This document shows, in pieces, positions 1 through 6,697 of a stretch of 23,060 nt of DNA. Within the stretch, counting starts at the first letter, position 1, and every line of letters starts with the position of its first letter. Made by a program: the position numbers and the translations under genes. This DNA comes from Candidatus Zixiibacteriota bacterium (GTDB lineage: Bacteria; Zixibacteria; MSB-5A5; DSPP01): assembly GCA_022614805.1 (NCBI GenBank), contig JAKEHY010000035.1, positions 1 through 23,060 on the forward strand, written 5' to 3'. The notes below the pieces were generated by a model. That model ran no database searches, was not told where the DNA came from, and worked only from the letters and a program-made list of their open reading frames with translations.

Positions 1-228
1 GGAGACCGGTAACGACCAAGGAACACGGCACCCTCCCTTCTGGGGTTGATTTCCCCTCAATTGGTCGGGGGAAAGAACAGCAGATTTCCTTTTATCCGGA
101 AACCGCTCATCTTTGAAAGGGATAAGCGACTATAGACCAGTTACGCTGGCGCGGGGCTTGCCGCGCGTAAGCAGAACAAGAAACAGGCAAGCCGCACGGA
201 GAAGATCAAGTAAACGGTCTTGTCTCCT
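1..228 (+). other. Possible structured RNA, unidentified
   Basis: No convincing reading frame lies here, but the stretch is rich in nested complementarity. GGAGAC at 1-6 can pair with GTCTCC at 222-227. CGACCAA (13-19) pairs with TTGGTCG (61-67), enclosing a TGGGG/CCCCTCA hairpin. TTTCC/GGAAA flank a loop near 88-105. CCAG/CTGG (138-149) and GCGCGG/CCGCGC (150-167) form further stems. I compared it by eye with tmRNA, RNase P, SRP and 6S RNA and found none of their invariant motifs, so no family is assigned. The true 5' end may lie left of the window. Confidence that it is a functional RNA is low; covariation is needed. Confidence 0.25.
147..162 (+). promoter_or_regulatory. Weak candidate sigma-54 promoter
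   Basis: TGGCGCG (147-153), four bases, then TTGC (158-161) matches the -24/-12 consensus TGGCACR-N4-TTGCW with correct spacing and two deviations. It points toward the small Cys4 gene about 300 bases downstream. It also lies inside the GC-rich inverted repeat 150-167, so it may be chance or part of an RNA stem. Confidence 0.18.
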
Positions 229-315
229 ACTTTCACTGCTGTTTTAAAACCCGTTGCGCAAAAAAGAGAAAGAAAAAAGGAAAGGCGCAGGGGTAGGTTT
301 ATCCCGAGCAACGCC

Positions 316-376
316 GAGGGGCCCCCGCCCCTCCCTCTCCTTTATTTATTCTAATTCCCTCCCCTTGAGGGGAGGG
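316..376. repeat. Tandem GC-rich intergenic hairpins
   Basis: Two adjacent palindromes are visible: GAGGGG (316-321) with CCCCTC (328-333), and a perfect 8-bp stem CCCTCCCC (357-364) / GGGGAGGG (369-376) with a TTGA loop, followed by another GGGGAGGGG copy. This style of C/G-run palindrome is common among dispersed intergenic repeats. Neither is followed by a T tract on the plus strand, so a terminator role is not supported. Confidence 0.55.
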
Positions 377-409
377 GTAGGGGAGGGGTCATCCCTCCCG
401 CAAATTCCC

Positions 410-433
410 CTGCAAAATCCCCCGATTTTGCAG
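410..433 (+). promoter_or_regulatory. Perfect 10-bp hairpin just before an SD
   Basis: CTGCAAAATC (410-419), CCCC loop, GATTTTGCAG (424-433) is a perfect inverted repeat. It ends six bases before the AAGGAGG ribosome-binding site (439-445) of the Cys4 gene at 457. It could tune translation or stability of that message, or be a degraded terminator; the following base run is A, not T, on this strand. Confidence 0.45.
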
Positions 434-456
434 CCAAAAAGGAGGTGTATCTATTC

Positions 457-789
457 GTGCGCCCGAAAATTAAAAATCACAACAAATTCCGCTCCAATTT
501 AGAAGAAACCACGTCTGCCAAGCAGGGTAAAATCAAACTCTGCCAGATGTGCGAAAAAGACCCAAAACAGGTCATCCTTTCCCTTCGCAAAAGAACCCGT
601 CGCCGGCGCATTTATGCCGGGCTCTATACAGTTTTTAACCTTGACGACCATGGGGAAAGCCTTCTACAGGTCTGTCGCCGGTGCTTCCTGCTGGGCAAAC
701 GATTCCGTTTCCTGCGGCCGGCCCTGCCTCCCGGTGCCGCCCGCCGAACCGGTCATTTTTTCAATAAAAAAGCCCCGCTTGGGGCTTAA
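457..789 (+). CDS. Small basic Cys4 (zinc-ribbon-like) protein
   Basis: A 110-residue protein I do not recognise. Two CxxC knuckles, C29-x2-C32 and C73-x2-C76, are separated by 40 residues containing a very basic run (RKRTRRRR, 44-51). This looks like a zinc-ribbon or treble-clef arrangement that might bind nucleic acid; that role is inference. GTG at 457 is chosen because AAGGAGG (439-445) lies 11 bases upstream; an in-frame GTG at 445 overlaps that SD and is less likely. Codon choice (gcc, gaa, atc, aaa) resembles neighbouring real genes. The last codons run through the stem of a terminator that serves the opposite strand, so the C-terminal tail may be poorly conserved. It stands alone, with a perfect hairpin in front of its SD. 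It could still be a spurious frame. Confidence 0.5.
   Translation: MRPKIKNHNKFRSNLEETTSAKQGKIKLCQMCEKDPKQVILSLRKRTRRRRIYAGLYTVFNLDDHGESLLQVCRRCFLLGKRFRFLRPALPPGAARRTGHFFNKKAPLGA
765..787 (-). terminator. Rho-independent terminator of the kinase operon
   Basis: Read on the minus strand: AAGCCCC, AAGC loop, GGGGCTT, then a run of T's (complement of A766-A771). It is the first good terminator downstream of the CHASE2-kinase stop at 1007 and overlaps the 3' end of the plus-strand Cys4 frame. On the plus strand the stem is followed by A's, so termination is expected in one direction only. Confidence 0.75.
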
Positions 790-1006
790 AAAAGAGGCGA
801 CTAACAACCGGAACGTAAGATGGTGAGTTACTTGGCCTCGAGCTAAGGTTTACGGTTTCTTTCTTCTCACCTCCTCCCCACTGTGTGGGGCTACTCTTTT
901 TATGCAAAAGAGCGGTTGTTTGCCGAAAGCCGGTTGGGGACCGGCCTTCAACTGGTGATACGATACCAAACCAGGATTTGATAGTCAATAGGGAAAAAAT
1001 TTAAAA
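790..1006 (-). other. 3' untranslated spacer with two hairpins
   Basis: About 217 bases between the kinase stop and its terminator. CCCCAC/GTGGGG (876-881/885-890) and GCCGGT/ACCGGC (929-934/940-945) are clear stems. A short minus-strand frame crosses it but has neither a convincing SD nor recognisable content. I see no gene here. Confidence 0.4.
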
Positions 1007-3376
1007 CTACGCCTGGGCCTGCTGCCGGGCGGGGGGCTTGGCCGTGCCGGGAACGAAGGCGGCCAAAAACTCCTTCAGCTCGGCGGCCAGCTCGCCGGCC
1101 CTTTGGTAGCGCCCCTGTGGGTCTTTGGTAATCGCCCGCATCGTGACCCGGCTCAAAATCATCGGGACGCTCTCGTTTTTCTCCACCGGCGGTGGGGGAT
1201 TGAAATTGATGATGTTGTAGATGAGCTGGCTTAAATTCTCCCCCCGGAAAGGCTTTTCCTGGGTCAGAAACTCGTACAGGACGACGCCGAGGGCAAATAT
1301 GTCGGAGCGGCGGTCCACCGGCTTCCCCTGCAGCTGCTCGGGGGAAATATAGTTGGGGGTCCCCATCGCAATGCCGGTCTGAGTCATCGAAGTGGAAGTC
1401 TCCAACCGGGCGATGCCGAAATCCATGACCTTCGCTTGAAAATTGTTCATTACCATGATGTTGGCCGGCTTGATGTCCCGGTGGACGATGCCGCGGTCGT
1501 GGGCGTAGTCCAAAGCGTCGCAAACCTGCACGATGATTTTGGCCACGATTTTGTAGTTTAACACCACCTGGCGCTTGATGATTTCCTCCAGTGTGTAGCC
1601 TTCCAGGTATTCCATCGCGATGTACTGCAAATCCCCCTCGTGCCCCACGTCGTAGACGGTGACGATGTTCGGATGGGAAAGTTTGCCGGCCGCTTTGGCC
1701 TCCCGCACCATCCGCTCCTTCAACTCCTGGATTTCGCTTTCTTCCGCCACGGCATCCAGCCGGATGGTTTTCAACGCCACCAGACGGTCGATGGCCGGGT
1801 CCAAACCTTTGTAAACGGTCCCCATCGCCCCCTTCCCCAAAACCTCCTGAATTTCGTAGCGGCCCAAAGTCTTGGGGCGGTCCAGGGGCAGCGGTACGGA
1901 CTTTTTGGGCTCAAGCGAAGTTTGCTCGTAGAGGCTTTTCTCTCCGGCAATGACTTCCGGCTCGGGCATCTCCTCGGTCTCTACAAACGGCTCGATGTGG
2001 CCTGGCGTCTCCGCTGTTGCTTCGGCGGAGGGGAGAATGCCGGTGGAAACCTCCGATTCCCTTTCAGGCTCCGCTGCTCCGGACGAGGCCCGCACGGTCT
2101 CCCGCTGCGTCCCGGTATAACCGTAGGCATACTCGTCCAAAACCTCCACTTCGGTGCGCTTCGGCTTCAAAACCGGGCTGGCTGCCAGAAAGAAAACGAG
2201 CTCCAAAATGGCGTAAAACGGCTTGGTCAGAATCCCGAAGGAATTGAAAAGGATAAACGAAAGGTTGGTAAGCGCGACTAAAAAGATGCCCAGAATAATC
2301 ATCCGGTAGGTGAGCGAAACCTGGGGTAAAAGAAAGGCCGCCAAAACTCCTATCAAAATCAAAAATGAAACGTCCAAAAACTTGGAAATGGTCAAAGTTT
2401 TTATAAACCGGCGGTGGAGGAGGTTTTCCGCCAGATTGGCGGTCAGTTCGGCGGCCGCAAGCGCCGGTTCCACCGGCGTTTTGAAGGTGCCAGCCAGTCC
2501 CAGGGGAGCTTTTCCCACAATCACCAGCTTCCCTTTCAGTCCGTTGGGGTCGAGCTGCCCCTGCAAAAGGTCGGACAGGTTGAACGTCTTAAAACTTCCG
2601 GCCGGGCCCGCATAGTTAATGAAAAGCCGCCCCTGTTTATCTGTCGGGATTATGGTGTTCCCCAGTTTCACCCCTTTGCCCGGCTCAATGACGCACTGGG
2701 TCTTTCCAATCCCCAAAAAGAGCCGGGCGGCATTTAATGCCAGGGAGGGATAGTACAGCCCCTCGAAGTTGATTACCAAAGGATGCCAGCGCAAAGTGCC
2801 GTCCGGATCCGGCAGCTGGGTGGTGTGTCCCAGTGCGATCCCCTTTTCGGCAAACCCCCGGTCGGGATAGTTTACCGAGCCGGCCGCCGTTATGGGAGCC
2901 GATTTCATCTCCATCCCGGCGCCGGGCAGGGCGGCGGTGGCAAAATAGTTCGGCGTCGAAAAAGTGGAAAGGGGTTGTTCGGTCGGGGTGAATCCGAAAG
3001 GAACGACGATATTTTTGTTTTGCGAAAGCACGTCCGCCAAAACGTAGCTGCCCAGGGAGGAGGTGTCGGAACGGTCAATCAAAGCCGGGGGAAGGTCCAA
3101 GGCCACCGCCTTGGGCTGGTACAGCGAAAGCGCGCTCAAAACCCCGGCCCATCTTTCCCGGCTCCAGGGGTAGCGCCCGAGCATTTCGGAAGAGCGGAGG
3201 TCGATCTGCACCACGGCCACTTCCGGGCCGACCGGCTCGTTCCCCCGCAGGCGGAACATCTGGTCGGCCAGCTTCAAGTCCATTTTTTCCACCGCCGGCT
3301 GCCGGTCCAAATAGAGGGCTAAAACGAAAACGGTGATTAAAACGTAAAGAATGAACCCCTGAAACTTCTTGAACAT
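1007..3376 (-). CDS. CHASE2-domain membrane Ser/Thr protein kinase
   Basis: A 789-residue sensor kinase. An N-terminal membrane segment (7-23) is followed by an extracytoplasmic CHASE2-type sensor (about 30-325), then three membrane spans (about 333-350, 357-377, 386-402). A Glu/Pro-rich linker (405-500) leads to a PknB-type kinase domain (504-770). All catalytic parts are present: glycine loop GKGAMGTV (514-521), VALK lysine K536, HRDIKPAN (632-639), DFG (652-654), GTPNYISPE (672-680). The activation loop is Thr/Ser rich (TSTSMTQTG), as in autophosphorylated PknB-like kinases. Its ATG shares one base with the stop of the phosphoesterase gene (TGATG), so it is the last gene of a coupled FHA-phosphoesterase-kinase operon. 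The signal sensed by CHASE2 is unknown. The kinase probably phosphorylates the FHA partner, which is inference. Confidence 0.95.
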   Translation of the reverse strand: MFKKFQGFILYVLITVFVLALYLDRQPAVEKMDLKLADQMFRLRGNEPVGPEVAVVQIDLRSSEMLGRYPWSRERWAGVLSALSLYQPKAVALDLPPALIDRSDTSSLGSYVLADVLSQNKNIVVPFGFTPTEQPLSTFSTPNYFATAALPGAGMEMKSAPITAAGSVNYPDRGFAEKGIALGHTTQLPDPDGTLRWHPLVINFEGLYYPSLALNAARLFLGIGKTQCVIEPGKGVKLGNTIIPTDKQGRLFINYAGPAGSFKTFNLSDLLQGQLDPNGLKGKLVIVGKAPLGLAGTFKTPVEPALAAAELTANLAENLLHRRFIKTLTISKFLDVSFLILIGVLAAFLLPQVSLTYRMIILGIFLVALTNLSFILFNSFGILTKPFYAILELVFFLAASPVLKPKRTEVEVLDEYAYGYTGTQRETVRASSGAAEPERESEVSTGILPSAEATAETPGHIEPFVETEEMPEPEVIAGEKSLYEQTSLEPKKSVPLPLDRPKTLGRYEIQEVLGKGAMGTVYKGLDPAIDRLVALKTIRLDAVAEESEIQELKERMVREAKAAGKLSHPNIVTVYDVGHEGDLQYIAMEYLEGYTLEEIIKRQVVLNYKIVAKIIVQVCDALDYAHDRGIVHRDIKPANIMVMNNFQAKVMDFGIARLETSTSMTQTGIAMGTPNYISPEQLQGKPVDRRSDIFALGVVLYEFLTQEKPFRGENLSQLIYNIINFNPPPPVEKNESVPMILSRVTMRAITKDPQGRYQRAGELAAELKEFLAAFVPGTAKPPARQQAQA

Positions 3377-4104
3377 CAGCGCCCCGCCGAAATCCGTTCA
3401 ATCAAATATTCGGGCAAATCCAGAGCTTTCATTTTCTTCTGCGCGGAGAGAACGTCGTAGGCCACTCGCACCAGCCGGGCCTCCCGGCTCTTGCTGTCGT
3501 ACAGGAGGTAGCAGGCTTTGGGGTTGCCGTCGCGCGGCTGCCCCACCGAGCCGATGTTGATGATGTAACGCCAGTCCGGCTCCAAAACCACCGAGTTTTC
3601 CGTATACAAAGTCGCGTGCTCCTCCTTATACTTGCGCACGATTAAGGGTTTGTGGGAATGCCCGATGAGGCAGACCGGGGCTTGAAAATAGCCGAAATTT
3701 TCTTCGGCATCGTCCAGGTCCAGCAAATACTCCCACTCGAGGGGGTCTTTGGGGGTGGCGTGCACGAGGTGGAAATCCTCCACTTCCTCCTGCACGGTAA
3801 AGCCGGAAAGGAGTTGAATCGACTCGGCCGAAAGCACCTCTTTGGTCCATTCGATGGAAAGCCGGGCGTACTGGTTGAACTGCACCGTTTCGATTTGGCC
3901 CAAGGAGGCGTAGTCGTGGTTGCCCATAATCCGCACCCGGGTCGCCCCGCAGATGGCTTTGACGCACGGATTGGGGTCGGCTCCGTAGCCAACCGCATCC
4001 CCTATGAAAAACGAGCGTTCCACTTTTTGGCGGGAAAAATCTTCCAGAACGGCGTTCAGCGCTTCCAAATTGGCGTGAACGTCGGAAAAAAAAGCCAGTC
4101 TCAC
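3376..4104 (-). CDS. Calcineurin-like metallophosphoesterase
   Basis: A 242-residue protein of the Metallophos_2/YfcE-like superfamily, which hydrolyses phosphodiester or phosphomonoester bonds with a dimetal centre. The full ligand set is visible: SDVHAN (D8, H10), GDAVGYG (D36), GNHD (N62, H63), H115 in HATP, and GHSH (H149, H151), plus the family's GSVGQPRDG segment (185-193). The GTG start at 4104 is chosen because it overlaps the upstream TGA as GTGA and gives a protein beginning directly with the first beta strand. A longer frame to 4239 would only copy the FHA gene in another frame. Sitting between an FHA reader and an STPK it may act on a signalling nucleotide or phosphoprotein. The substrate cannot be read from sequence, and the family also contains house-cleaning phosphodiesterases. 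Confidence 0.92.
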   Translation of the reverse strand: MRLAFFSDVHANLEALNAVLEDFSRQKVERSFFIGDAVGYGADPNPCVKAICGATRVRIMGNHDYASLGQIETVQFNQYARLSIEWTKEVLSAESIQLLSGFTVQEEVEDFHLVHATPKDPLEWEYLLDLDDAEENFGYFQAPVCLIGHSHKPLIVRKYKEEHATLYTENSVVLEPDWRYIINIGSVGQPRDGNPKACYLLYDSKSREARLVRVAYDVLSAQKKMKALDLPEYLIERISAGR

Positions 4105-4796
4105 CGGCTCTGACCCTCGATGAACCGGAAAATCGATTTGCCGACCTGGACGATGTCGTCGTTGCGCAAAACATAACGGTCCACCGGCTCGCCGTTCACT
4201 TTCACGCGGCCGGCCCGCCCCACGTTGACCAAAACCCACCTCCCCTCCTCCTGCACCAGTTTGGCCTGGATGCCGGAAAGGAAAAACCCTTTGGCCCGGA
4301 CGTTGACGAACTTCGACTTGCCGATGGTGACCACGTCCCGGTCCAGCTTGAATTCCTTGGTCTCGGTGTTCAATTCCCCCTTCAGAATCGGGCCGCCGAA
4401 CTTTTCCACCAGGGCCCGCTCGCGGGCGTCCCGTTCCACCAGTTCCTTGTGGCGTTTGGTCTTCAAAACCATCGTGCCGTCCATGTGCTCCGGCCGCATC
4501 GACTTTTCGGAAATGTTGTGGAACACCAGCGAGTACTTGCCGATGGTGATGACATCGTTGTCCTTCAACAGCTCTTCGGTCACCTTGCGGTTGTTGACGA
4601 AAGTTCCGTTCAAACTGTCGTTGTCGATGATGATGGCGTTCGGCCCGTTGAACTCGATCTGGGCGTGGCGGCGGGAGACCCCCCGGTTGTCCAAAACGAT
4701 GTCGTTGTCCGAGGTGCGCCCGATGGTAATGCGCTTTTTTTCGGTCACCACCCGCTCGATGACCTTATCTTCGTATTTAACGATGATTTCCGGCAT
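4101..4796 (-). CDS. Twin FHA-domain protein
   Basis: A 231-residue cytoplasmic protein with no signal peptide. FHA1 (about 4-95) has the phosphothreonine-binding signature: GR (26-27), S41-x-x-H44, N63-G64-T65. FHA2 (about 138-228) keeps the strand pattern and IGK but lacks the SxxH and NG residues, so it is probably degenerate and may serve in protein contact. The linker holds a charged stretch (112-133) and a DGTMVL motif (106-111), whose threonine is a plausible kinase target by analogy with GarA/Rv0020c-type proteins; that is inference. ATG 4796 is chosen because AAAGGAG precedes it by about ten bases; an upstream in-frame GTG at 4826 would place that SD inside the gene. Its stop overlaps the phosphoesterase GTG. 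It is the first gene of the operon and diverges from dus. Confidence 0.9.
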   Translation of the reverse strand: MPEIIVKYEDKVIERVVTEKKRITIGRTSDNDIVLDNRGVSRRHAQIEFNGPNAIIIDNDSLNGTFVNNRKVTEELLKDNDVITIGKYSLVFHNISEKSMRPEHMDGTMVLKTKRHKELVERDARERALVEKFGGPILKGELNTETKEFKLDRDVVTIGKSKFVNVRAKGFFLSGIQAKLVQEEGRWVLVNVGRAGRVKVNGEPVDRYVLRNDDIVQVGKSIFRFIEGQSR

Positions 4797-4880
4797 ATCC
4801 GGCTCTCTCCTTTCCCCTTCCGACACCCGTCGGAACTACCCCCGGCGCCCCCGTATCCCGAAAACACCAAACGGCCCGGC

Positions 4881-4909
4881 TTGTCGGGCGCCAAGAACTC
4901 TTTTATATT
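4881..4909 (+). promoter_or_regulatory. Promoter of dus-larBC, leaderless type
   Basis: TTGTCG (4881-4886), 17-base spacer, TATATT (4904-4909). The ATG at 4917 is only seven bases past the -10 box, exactly where transcription should begin. No SD is present, so the transcript is probably leaderless. The same TTGTCG-N17 arrangement occurs before ETF-QO. Confidence 0.65.
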
Positions 4910-4916
4910 TGTCGGT

Positions 4917-5900
4917 ATGAAGTTGGGGAACTTGAGCATAGGGGGAAAAGTGTTCCTTTCGCCGATGGCCGGCATAACCGACATCACCTTCCGGATGCTG
5001 GCCAAGCGACTGGGGGCCTCCTTGGTATACTCCGAAATGATTTCCGCCGACGGGCTTTCCCGCGGCAGCGCCAAAACCGAAAGGTATATGGAATTTGACG
5101 AGTCCGAACGCCCCATCGGTTTTCAGCTTTTCGGCTGCGACCCCTACGTGATGGGGGAGGCGGCCCGCAAGGCCTCCGCCTTGAAGCCGGACTTAATCGA
5201 CATCAACTTCGGCTGCCCGGTGCACAAGGTGACCAAAAAAAACGGCGGCTCCTCTTTGTTGCGCGACTTAAAACTGTTCGCCCAAATAATCAAATCGGTC
5301 ATCAAGGGCTCTTCCGTCCCGGTCACGGTGAAAATCCGCTCCGGCTGGGACCATAACTCCGTAAACGCCCCCGAGGCGGCCAAAATTGCCGAGGATTTGG
5401 GGGCGGTGGCGGTAACCGTTCACCCCCGCACCCGCCAGCAGTTCTTTGAGGGGAAAGCGGACTGGGCAGTGATTGCCAAAGTCAAGGAAGCAGTCAAAAT
5501 TCCGGTGGTCGGAAACGGCGACATCAACTCTCCCGAGGATGCCCAACGGATGCTGGACGAAACCGGCTGCGACGCCGTGATGATTGCCCGCGCCGCTATG
5601 GGAAATCCCTGGATTATGGGGCAGATTCATCAGTACCTCGAAACCAGGGAAAAGGCCGCTGAAGCAGCCGTGGCGGAAAAGGCCGCCGTTTGTCTGGAGC
5701 ATGCCGAAAAGCTCTGCGCCCGGATTGGCGAACCTTTAGGAATGAAAGAGATGCGCAAGCACATTGCATGGTATATCAAGGGTTTTCCGAAGGCTTCCGA
5801 GCTGCGCCAGAAAATCAATTCGCTGGAAACATTGGCCCAACTGCGTGAAATTCTTTTGCCGTACCGCGAACCGGGCCAATCCGTCACGGCGGCGGCTTGA
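4917..5900 (+). CDS. dusB: tRNA-dihydrouridine synthase (DusB type)
   Basis: A 327-residue FMN enzyme that reduces specific uridines in the tRNA D-arm to dihydrouridine. It is a TIM barrel with SPMAGITD (15-22) at the start, the catalytic cysteine C100 in [10 protein letters not shown], and KIRSGWD. The FMN-phosphate motifs GNGDI and ARAAMGNPW follow, then a C-terminal helical tRNA-binding domain with the [10 protein letters not shown] stretch. The NFGCP-x-x-K-V form fits the DusB branch better than DusA or DusC. The start at 4917 gives a normal family N-terminus; the open frame continues 156 codons upstream, but that part is antisense to the FHA gene. Its stop overlaps the larB start (TTGA), so it leads a dus-larB-larC-etfA unit. 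No functional link between Dus and the nickel cofactor is known to me. Confidence 0.95.
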   Translation: MKLGNLSIGGKVFLSPMAGITDITFRMLAKRLGASLVYSEMISADGLSRGSAKTERYMEFDESERPIGFQLFGCDPYVMGEAARKASALKPDLIDINFGCPVHKVTKKNGGSSLLRDLKLFAQIIKSVIKGSSVPVTVKIRSGWDHNSVNAPEAAKIAEDLGAVAVTVHPRTRQQFFEGKADWAVIAKVKEAVKIPVVGNGDINSPEDAQRMLDETGCDAVMIARAAMGNPWIMGQIHQYLETREKAAEAAVAEKAAVCLEHAEKLCARIGEPLGMKEMRKHIAWYIKGFPKASELRQKINSLETLAQLREILLPYREPGQSVTAAA

Positions 5901-6697
5901 AAAACTCCAACAACAAAAGCGGCGCCGCCGACTGGCCGGCTCTGGAAAAAACGCTGTCCGCCCTTTCTTCCGGACGGCTTTCCCTACCGGAGGCCTACCG
6001 GCGGCTGAAAACCCTCCCGTTTGAAGATTTGGGTTTCGCCAAGCTGGACCACCACCGTCGCCTGCGCAAAGGATTTCCGGAAGTGGTCTGGGCCGCCGGC
6101 AAAACCTTTCCGCAGTTGAAAAAGATTATCGCCGCCTTGGCCGGACCGGACTCTGGCGTTCTGGTAACGCGGCTTGAGCCGGCCGTCGGTAGAAAATTGA
6201 AAAAAAACTTCCCGAAAGCTGTTCATAATTTCCGCGCCAAAGCCCTCTTTCTTCCGGCCAAACAAAAACCGGTCTCCTTGGGCCCGATTGGAGTTCTTTC
6301 CGCCGGCACTTCCGACCAGCCGGTGGCGGAAGAGGCCGCCTTCACGGCCGAATGCCTCGGGGCCGAAGTGGAACGGATTTACGACGTCGGCGTCGCCGGC
6401 ATCCATCGCCTGCTCGTCCATTTGCCCAAACTCGAGGACGCTTCGGTTCTCATCGTGGTGGCCGGAATGGAAGGGGCCCTCCCTTCCGTCGTGGCCGGTT
6501 TGGTGGATAAACCGGTGATTGCCGTCCCCACTTCGATCGGCTACGGCACCCATCTGGGCGGACTGGCGCCACTTTTGGCGATGCTCAACTCCTGCGCCGC
6601 GGGCGTGGTGGTGGTGAACGTCGACAATGGCTTCGGCGCCGGCTTCGCCGCCGCCACCTTCGCCCGCCAGGCCGCTCGTGCCGCCCAGAAACGTTGA
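5897..6697 (+). CDS. larB: LarB, nickel-pincer cofactor biosynthesis
   Basis: A 266-residue homologue of LarB, which carboxylates nicotinic acid adenine dinucleotide and releases AMP to give pyridinium-3,5-biscarboxylic acid mononucleotide, the first step to the nickel-pincer cofactor. The N-terminal part is the family-specific helical domain (13-115). The C-terminal half is a PurE-like Rossmann fold: [19 protein letters not shown] (about 128-146), [40 protein letters not shown], and [13 protein letters not shown] near the end. The TTG start at 5897 overlaps the dus stop in a TTGA quartet and no better ATG or GTG with an SD is near, so initiation probably depends on coupling. Its stop overlaps the larC ATG. 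LarE (sulfur transfer) and LarA (racemase) are not in the window. Confidence 0.93.
   Translation: MKNSNNKSGAADWPALEKTLSALSSGRLSLPEAYRRLKTLPFEDLGFAKLDHHRRLRKGFPEVVWAAGKTFPQLKKIIAALAGPDSGVLVTRLEPAVGRKLKKNFPKAVHNFRAKALFLPAKQKPVSLGPIGVLSAGTSDQPVAEEAAFTAECLGAEVERIYDVGVAGIHRLLVHLPKLEDASVLIVVAGMEGALPSVVAGLVDKPVIAVPTSIGYGTHLGGLAPLLAMLNSCAAGVVVVNVDNGFGAGFAAATFARQAARAAQKR

Noticed and set aside
1-228. tmRNA, RNase P, SRP or 6S RNA
   Set aside because: No tmRNA tag or TTCGA-type 3' end, no RNase P P4 motif, no SRP GGAAG/GCAG loop, and no recognisable 6S core were found by eye. Left as unassigned.
254-502. 82-codon plus-strand frame in the left intergenic region
   Set aside because: It runs through the GC-rich palindromes and has low-complexity Lys/Pro/Ser content.
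761-988. Minus-strand frame of 75 codons in the kinase 3' spacer
   Set aside because: It begins without an SD, has no recognisable motif, and overlaps two hairpins and the terminator; it is more likely untranslated trailer.
1640-2281. Long plus-strand frame opposite the kinase
   Set aside because: It is a shadow of the CHASE2-kinase gene; composition is His/Arg/Gly-rich without domains.
3626-4174. Alternative minus-strand frames over the phosphoesterase
   Set aside because: Arg/Pro/Ser-rich shadows of a gene whose metal-binding motifs are complete in the chosen frame.
4449-4916. 156-codon upstream extension of the dus frame
   Set aside because: It is antisense to the FHA gene. The family N-terminus begins at 4917, where a promoter also places the transcript start.
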